The notes under the pieces were generated by a model. It was not told where the DNA came from, ran no database searches, and worked only from the letters and a program-made list of their open reading frames with translations. The position numbers were made by a program, and so were the translations under genes. A DNA stretch of 11,508 nucleotides from Patescibacteria group bacterium UBA5194. GTDB taxonomy: Bacteria; Patescibacteriota; Gracilibacteria; BD1-5; UBA6164. The stretch spans positions 1 to 11,508 of the forward strand of contig DHWA01000018.1 of NCBI GenBank assembly GCA_002412935.1, in the 5' to 3' direction. Positions 7,415 through 11,508 of the stretch are shown piece by piece (position 1 is the stretch's first letter; every line of letters begins with the position of its first letter).

Positions 7415-7507
7415 TGTCATTCTGAAGCTATGCTGAAGAATCCCTTAAGCGATGTTTAGTGTATTTATTCAGGTTAAAGGGATCCTTCGTAAAAACTCAG
7501 GATGACA
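7415..7507. repeat. 93-bp imperfect inverted repeat between pheA and tyrA
   Basis: Outer arms TGTCATTCTGA (7415-7425) and TCAGGATGACA (7497-7507) pair with one mismatch. Inner arms GAAGAATCCCTT (7435-7446) and AAGGGATCCTTC (7477-7488) also pair with one mismatch, leaving a central segment of 30 bases. It is GC-richer than its surroundings, carries no recognisable gene and resembles dispersed palindromic intergenic elements of the TGTCATTCTGA...GAATCCC type. The RNA would fold into a long hairpin that might process or stabilise the polycistronic transcript, but there is no T-run to make it an intrinsic terminator. Confidence 0.75.
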
Positions 7508-7548
7508 ATGTAAAACACTTCCACATTTCTACATTTTAACAATAATTT

Positions 7549-8388
7549 ATGAAAATCGTAATTATAGGTTGAACTTGAGTATTTTGACAGTTTTGGAAAA
7601 AATATTTTGAAGATAAATGATTTGAAGTAATAATTTCATCAAGAAGTACTGTTATAAAGCCACAAGAAGCTGTAAAACTTTGAGATGTAATTATTTTTAG
7701 TGTGAGTATAAGATATACAGTTAAAACTATTAGAGATTTATTGCCATATATTCCAGAAAATAAACTTATAATGGATTTTACATGAATAAAATTGAAAGCT
7801 AGTGAAGAAATGTCAAAATATACTATATGAGAAGTAGTTGCTACTCATCCTATGTTTTGACCTTGGGTAAAAAATCTAGAAAATCAAAATATAGCTTTTG
7901 ATCCTATAAAACCTTGAAAAAAATGGGAAGAAATATATAATTTATTTAAACAAGATGGTGCTAATATGATAAATATGTCATCAAAAAAACATGATGAACT
8001 TGTTTCAATTGTTCAGTCTGCAGTTCATTTTGTAAATCTACTTTTATGACATATACTTAAGAAAAAATGAATAGATATGGGGCAAATTTTGGATATATGA
8101 ACACCAATTTCTAGAATACAGATGCTTATATTAGCCAGATTTTTAAATCAAAATGCATCTTTATATACAGATATGCAAATTCATAATGATTATTATAAAG
8201 AGTCTATTTTACCAGAGATAAAAGATTATGTAGATTTTTTAGAAGATATAATAAATTCATGAGATATAGAGAGTTTTGAGAAAGAATTCAATGATGTAAA
8301 AAATCATATGTGAAAAGATTTTTTGGATAAGGCATTATCTACAACAAGTATTATTGATAAAGAGGTGAGAGATTTTTTAAAAGAATAA
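7549..8388 (+). CDS. tyrA: prephenate dehydrogenase (TyrA family)
   Basis: 279 aa. It oxidatively decarboxylates prephenate to 4-hydroxyphenylpyruvate (or arogenate to tyrosine; the sequence does not settle which). The N-terminal Rossmann fold has MKIVIIGGTGVFGQF (residues 1-15). After the second strand the sequence reads ISSRS (29-33), without the acidic residue typical of NAD users and with an Arg that may favour NADP. ATHPMFGP (98-105) is the family motif with catalytic His100. KKHDELVSIVQSAVHFVNLL (146-165) is the conserved helix of the dimerisation domain. The GGTGxxG plus SxR arrangement looks like archaeal-type TyrA. There is no fused mutase or ACT domain. It lies 165 bases after pheA, the largest gap in the operon, filled by the inverted repeat. 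Confidence 0.93.
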
Positions 8389-8400
8389 TTTCATAAAAAT

Positions 8401-9699
8401 ATGTTTGAAAATATAATTCTAGAGTTGATTAATAAATATAATAATAAACAAGTATCAAAAGAAGAAATCTTGAATGATTTATTTGAGAATGCTTTTTTGA
8501 AAGAAAAATATGTAAATGAAATAAGAAGAAGTACAAATATCTGAATAATAGCAAATGAAGTATTTAAAAGACTTTGATTAGTTTGAGATTGTAAGATAAT
8601 GGCTATTTGAGATATAGAGTATTTTTGAGAAATGAAAGATTCTTGGCAAAATCTAGTGAAAAATAGTTTAGCTAATATAGATTTGGATAAATTATGATGA
8701 TATGATTTAAACTGACAATGAAGTGAACATCTTGCAAATACTTTGTATGATTATATGAATTTATATTATAATTTTCAAGACAATAAACCAGAGATTATAA
8801 ATGAGATAATTCCTTGTTATGGTGCTACTGATTGACTTGTTATGATTTTAGATACTTTAAAACAAAAGTATTCAGGGCAAAAAATCAATTTTATCTATCC
8901 TGAAGCTAGTTTTATGGCAAGTGTAAGTATAGCAAAAACTTATGATTTAAATATGATAAGTTTAAAAAAGCCTTCAAAAAATAATTTCTTTATCACAAAA
9001 TCTCAGATCGATTCAATAAAAAATGAACTTAAAAATAGTGTGAATATATATTATTTTACAACAGTTTGAAATCCAACTTGAGAAAAAATTTCTGAAAATG
9101 ATTTATTTGAATTAATGAAGTATATTATAAAATCTGATAAAAATTCTATTTTTATACTTGATAATGTTTATGTGTGATTATTAAAAAAACAAAATTCAAG
9201 CAATATGTTTGAAAGAATATTTAAAGACAGAGAAGTTTTTGAAAGAATTATATTTTGTGAAAGCTTGTCAAAAACTCTTTGAACAACAGGGATTAGACTT
9301 GCATGGATTTGGATAGTAAATAAAGAATTAAGCCTATTTTTAAAGAAAAATATAATTTTAAAAAAAGCAGGATACTCCAAGATTTTAGATGGGTTAGTTT
9401 GCAATTTGCTTTCAAATCTAGAAGAAATTACAAAATTTCAAGAAAAAGAATTTGAATTTATATCATCTCAAAGAATAAACTTTTTAGATTATATAAAAAA
9501 TAATTTTTCAGAATTTTTTGATTTTGAATCAAGTTCAAATGTAGAAGATAGAGAAGGGATTTATATATTACTTAAAGTTAAACCAGAGTATAATGCTCAG
9601 TACATATTTGCAGAAACTCAGATAATTTGAGTAAGTATGAAATTAAGTGATTGAGATTATATAAGGTATTCTTTTGGGAATACTGATTATTTTAATTAA
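8401..9699 (+). CDS. class I/II PLP-dependent aminotransferase, probable aromatic aminotransferase
   Basis: 432 aa. Fold-type I signature: PCYGATDGLVMIL (residues 138-150, cofactor phosphate region), TTVGNPTGEKIS (220-231, with Asn224), FILDNVYVG (251-259, Asp254 and Tyr257) and FCESLSKTLGTTGIRLAWIW (285-304), where Lys291 is the expected Schiff-base lysine. IRYSFGN (421-427) carries Arg422, the expected substrate carboxylate ligand. Reaction: amino transfer to phenylpyruvate and 4-hydroxyphenylpyruvate (or prephenate), giving Phe and Tyr. Specificity is inferred from its place as the last gene of the operon, 12 bases after tyrA. The first 70 residues, mostly charged helix, form a longer N-terminal part than I expect for the family and are unrecognised. 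The TAA stop lies one base from the stop of the opposing gene. Confidence 0.88.
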
Positions 9700-9700
9700 A

Positions 9701-11086
9701 TTACATTGAAACTGATTCTATGATTTCTAAATCTTTTTTTAATTCATCTAGAGTTCTTGTTTTTTGTGTTTTATATTTTTTATTTGATTTGTATAAAATT
9801 TTAGTAATTTTATCAAATATATAAGTAGTTCAATTAATATCATAACAACAAAAAGTCTTTTTATCTAATCAAAAGTCATTCAAAACTATATTTGAAAATT
9901 TGGAACCTAAATAATGATATACAATTTCATCATCTTTTTTACTTATACAATAACAACTATCTCAATGATACTTTATAAATATAGGCCTTCATTCTTGTAA
10001 ATTTTTAAATACTTGCTGAACATCATCGGGTCTTAAAAAAGTTTTTACATCTTGTAGAAAGCTTATTTCTTTGAATTCTCAATTATTACTAATTTCATAA
10101 TAACAATATCAAGTAGAGGTTTTAAATCTAAAAGTATTATCAAGTCATTCAATTAAACTATAATTTTCTATATCTTCATAAATAATTAATTTTTTATAAT
10201 CTTTTCAAAATATTTCTAGATTTTGTTTTTTTCATCATAGATTTTTACTTGCTAGTATCAATCCATTTTTAATAGTAATTGTATCATATTCAGCTTGTAA
10301 TTTTTCTTGTAAATTTTCAGTATCTATTTTTTGTAATCATACTTTTCATACTGAAGAAGTATAGATTATATTTCAATTTTTATCAGATAGATTTGGGATA
10401 TCTCTGATTCAAGGAATTGTTCAGATAATTTCAAATCAAGTTCAGTTAAACTTTATATATTCTCCATAACTTCACTTTTCATCTTTTTTAATTCAACAAA
10501 AAATATCATTTTTTCTATATTCTAGTTTGTCATAAGTATGATCTAGATAGTATTGTTCTCAAGAATCTTTTGTAGTTATTAGACCTCTTTTGTTATTTAA
10601 TTTATATGTATAAAATCTATATTCTTTGTTTTGTGAATTGCTTCAATTAGTGAGTTCTTTTATATCATCATAATCAAAATCAATTTTATATGGATAAAAC
10701 TTCAGACATTCACTTATATAATTTATAAAATATGTTAAATCATTTTTTCACTGAGAATTAATTAAAAATGTATTTATAAAAGCTCTATTTTTATCCCCAA
10801 CTTTTATATATAACTTAGAAAATATTTTTTGAGCTATTTTTTGATTTTCAGTATTATCAAAAAACGAGATTAATTTAGTTATAGTATTCCCGGAAATAGG
10901 AAATAAGTTTGAAAAATAATTGTATAATATCTCAATATTTTCTTTAATCTTGTTAGTTTTTGCGAGTATTGCAATTACTTTTTTTGCAACAGTACAATTT
11001 TTGACTTCTTCTTCTGTTTCACATCAACTAGAATTATCTATGCTTTGTTGTGTTTCAGATACATCTTTTTCATTTATATTAGCCAT
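9701..11086 (-). CDS. hypothetical protein, 461 aa
   Basis: Open with TGA = Gly from ATG (11084-11086) to TAA (9701-9703). I do not recognise a family. There is no signal peptide and no membrane segment, so it is probably cytoplasmic. The first 40 residues are polar and acidic (NINEKDVSETQQSIDNSSG), followed to about residue 135 by a helical part. From about 140 onward it becomes rich in Tyr, Phe and short beta-like segments punctuated by Gly, with loosely repeated units (for example YGEYIKFNGTGFEIIGTI, FRFKTSTGYCYYEISNNGEF and IFIKYHGDSCYCISKKDDE), suggesting a beta-rich repeat architecture. Cysteines are unusually frequent in the last third. It lies 43 bases downstream of thymidylate kinase on the same strand, probably in one transcript, and meets the aminotransferase gene tail to tail. 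Confidence 0.8.
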
Positions 11087-11129
11087 AATAATAATGTAAT
11101 TTATAAAAACTATATTATTATACATAATA
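11087..11129 (-). other. 43-base spacer between tmk and the hypothetical gene
   Basis: Almost pure A/T, with ATAATATTA-type palindromic runs. No ribosome-binding site or terminator can be distinguished from background. Short spacing and shared strand make co-transcription likely. Confidence 0.5.
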
Positions 11130-11508
11130 TTATTTTAAGTCAATACTTTTAGAGATGATTTCACTCAAAATCATTTCAGTAATTACTTCTTTTTCCAAAA
11201 TCACATCGTTTTTTACACAATCTATAACTGTCCAATCATACTTTTTTGCTATATTTTTTGCAGTATCATAAGCATTTTTCAAGTGATTTTCATCGTCTTC
11301 ATGAATATCTTTATTTGTATCTCATTTTATATATTTTCTTTTTTCTTTTTTCTCAACTAGTTTATTTGCTACTGTTGGATTTACATCAAGAAATATTACT
11401 TTATCAGGTTTTGGAATTCATAAGATTTCAAATTCAAGTTCTAAAAGCCAATCTAAAAATTTATTAACTTCTTTTTCTCTTTTTTTTTTATCTTGAAATT
11501 GTTCAATA
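11130..11508 (-). CDS. tmk: thymidylate kinase, C-terminal part (5' end outside the window)
   Basis: The last 125 residues before TAA at 11130-11132; the N-terminal P-loop half lies beyond the window edge. DKVIFLDVNPTVANKLVEKK matches the tmk pattern D-x-x-x-x-LDV-x-P-x-x-A, and the following KRKYIKGDTNKDIHEDDENH corresponds to the LID region and the D-x-HE-x-D segment seen in related enzymes. KYDWTVIDC matches the usual (W/F)-x-x-IDA strand near the C-terminus. The enzyme phosphorylates dTMP to dTDP in DNA precursor synthesis and is cytoplasmic. It is unrelated to the aromatic operon and is read towards it on the opposite strand. Confidence 0.85.

Noticed and set aside
7402..7539. A 45-codon frame (TGA = Gly) between pheA and tyrA, with several Phe codons, as a second leader peptide
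   Set aside because: It runs through the inverted repeat, its Phe codons are scattered rather than clustered, and no terminator with a T-run or promoter accompanies it.
11087..11135. AT-rich palindromic runs as a possible origin or regulatory site
   Set aside because: Low-complexity A/T DNA of this kind is expected by chance here, and no DnaA-box-like or other specific motif accompanies it.
11246..11467. Plus-strand open frame of 73 codons near the right edge
   Set aside because: Antisense of thymidylate kinase, whose motifs are clear on the minus strand.

Overview
The window comes from a bacterium that reads UGA as glycine (genetic code 25), almost certainly a Patescibacteria/CPR member of Absconditabacteria (SR1) or Gracilibacteria. 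With the standard code every large gene breaks into fragments. With TGA = Gly the same stretches become long, uninterrupted, recognisable enzymes, and TGA sits at invariant glycines such as the FGESHG region of chorismate synthase and the PGSKS loop of EPSP synthase. All complete genes end in TAA or TAG. The DNA is very AT-rich, gene spacing is tight, and no Shine-Dalgarno sequence is visible.

Layout. Positions 1-1446 hold the 3' part of a type IV pilin-like gene joined to an FGE-sulfatase (SUMF1)-like domain. It is interrupted by one in-frame TAA and ends in an A-poor tail that looks like a diversity-generating variable region. Positions 1447-1777 are non-coding apart from a regulatory leader: a sigma70-like promoter (1570-1597), a 21-residue leader peptide rich in Phe and Tyr (1628-1693), and mutually exclusive antiterminator and terminator hairpins (1685-1751). 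This is a textbook amino-acid attenuator. Positions 1778-9699 hold nine same-strand genes: a putative kinase-fold protein, aroA, a PhnA-like small protein, aroC, a PheRS-like protein lacking motif 2, chorismate mutase, prephenate dehydratase, prephenate dehydrogenase and a PLP aminotransferase. From 9701 to 11508 the minus strand carries an unrecognised 461-residue protein and, upstream of it, the C-terminal part of thymidylate kinase.

How it fits together. The recognised enzymes run from shikimate-3-phosphate through EPSP, chorismate and prephenate to phenylpyruvate and 4-hydroxyphenylpyruvate, then to Phe and Tyr. The only missing step between shikimate and the amino acids is shikimate kinase, and the first gene of the operon carries small-molecule-kinase-like motifs. 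The leader peptide's Phe/Tyr codons match the end products. The PheRS-like protein, which keeps the anticodon-binding domain but has lost the catalytic centre, may be a second Phe- or tRNA-sensing part, by analogy with HisZ. The attenuator, the broken PheRS paralogue and the candidate replacement shikimate kinase are the main discoveries. No tRNA, rRNA, CRISPR array or transposase was seen.
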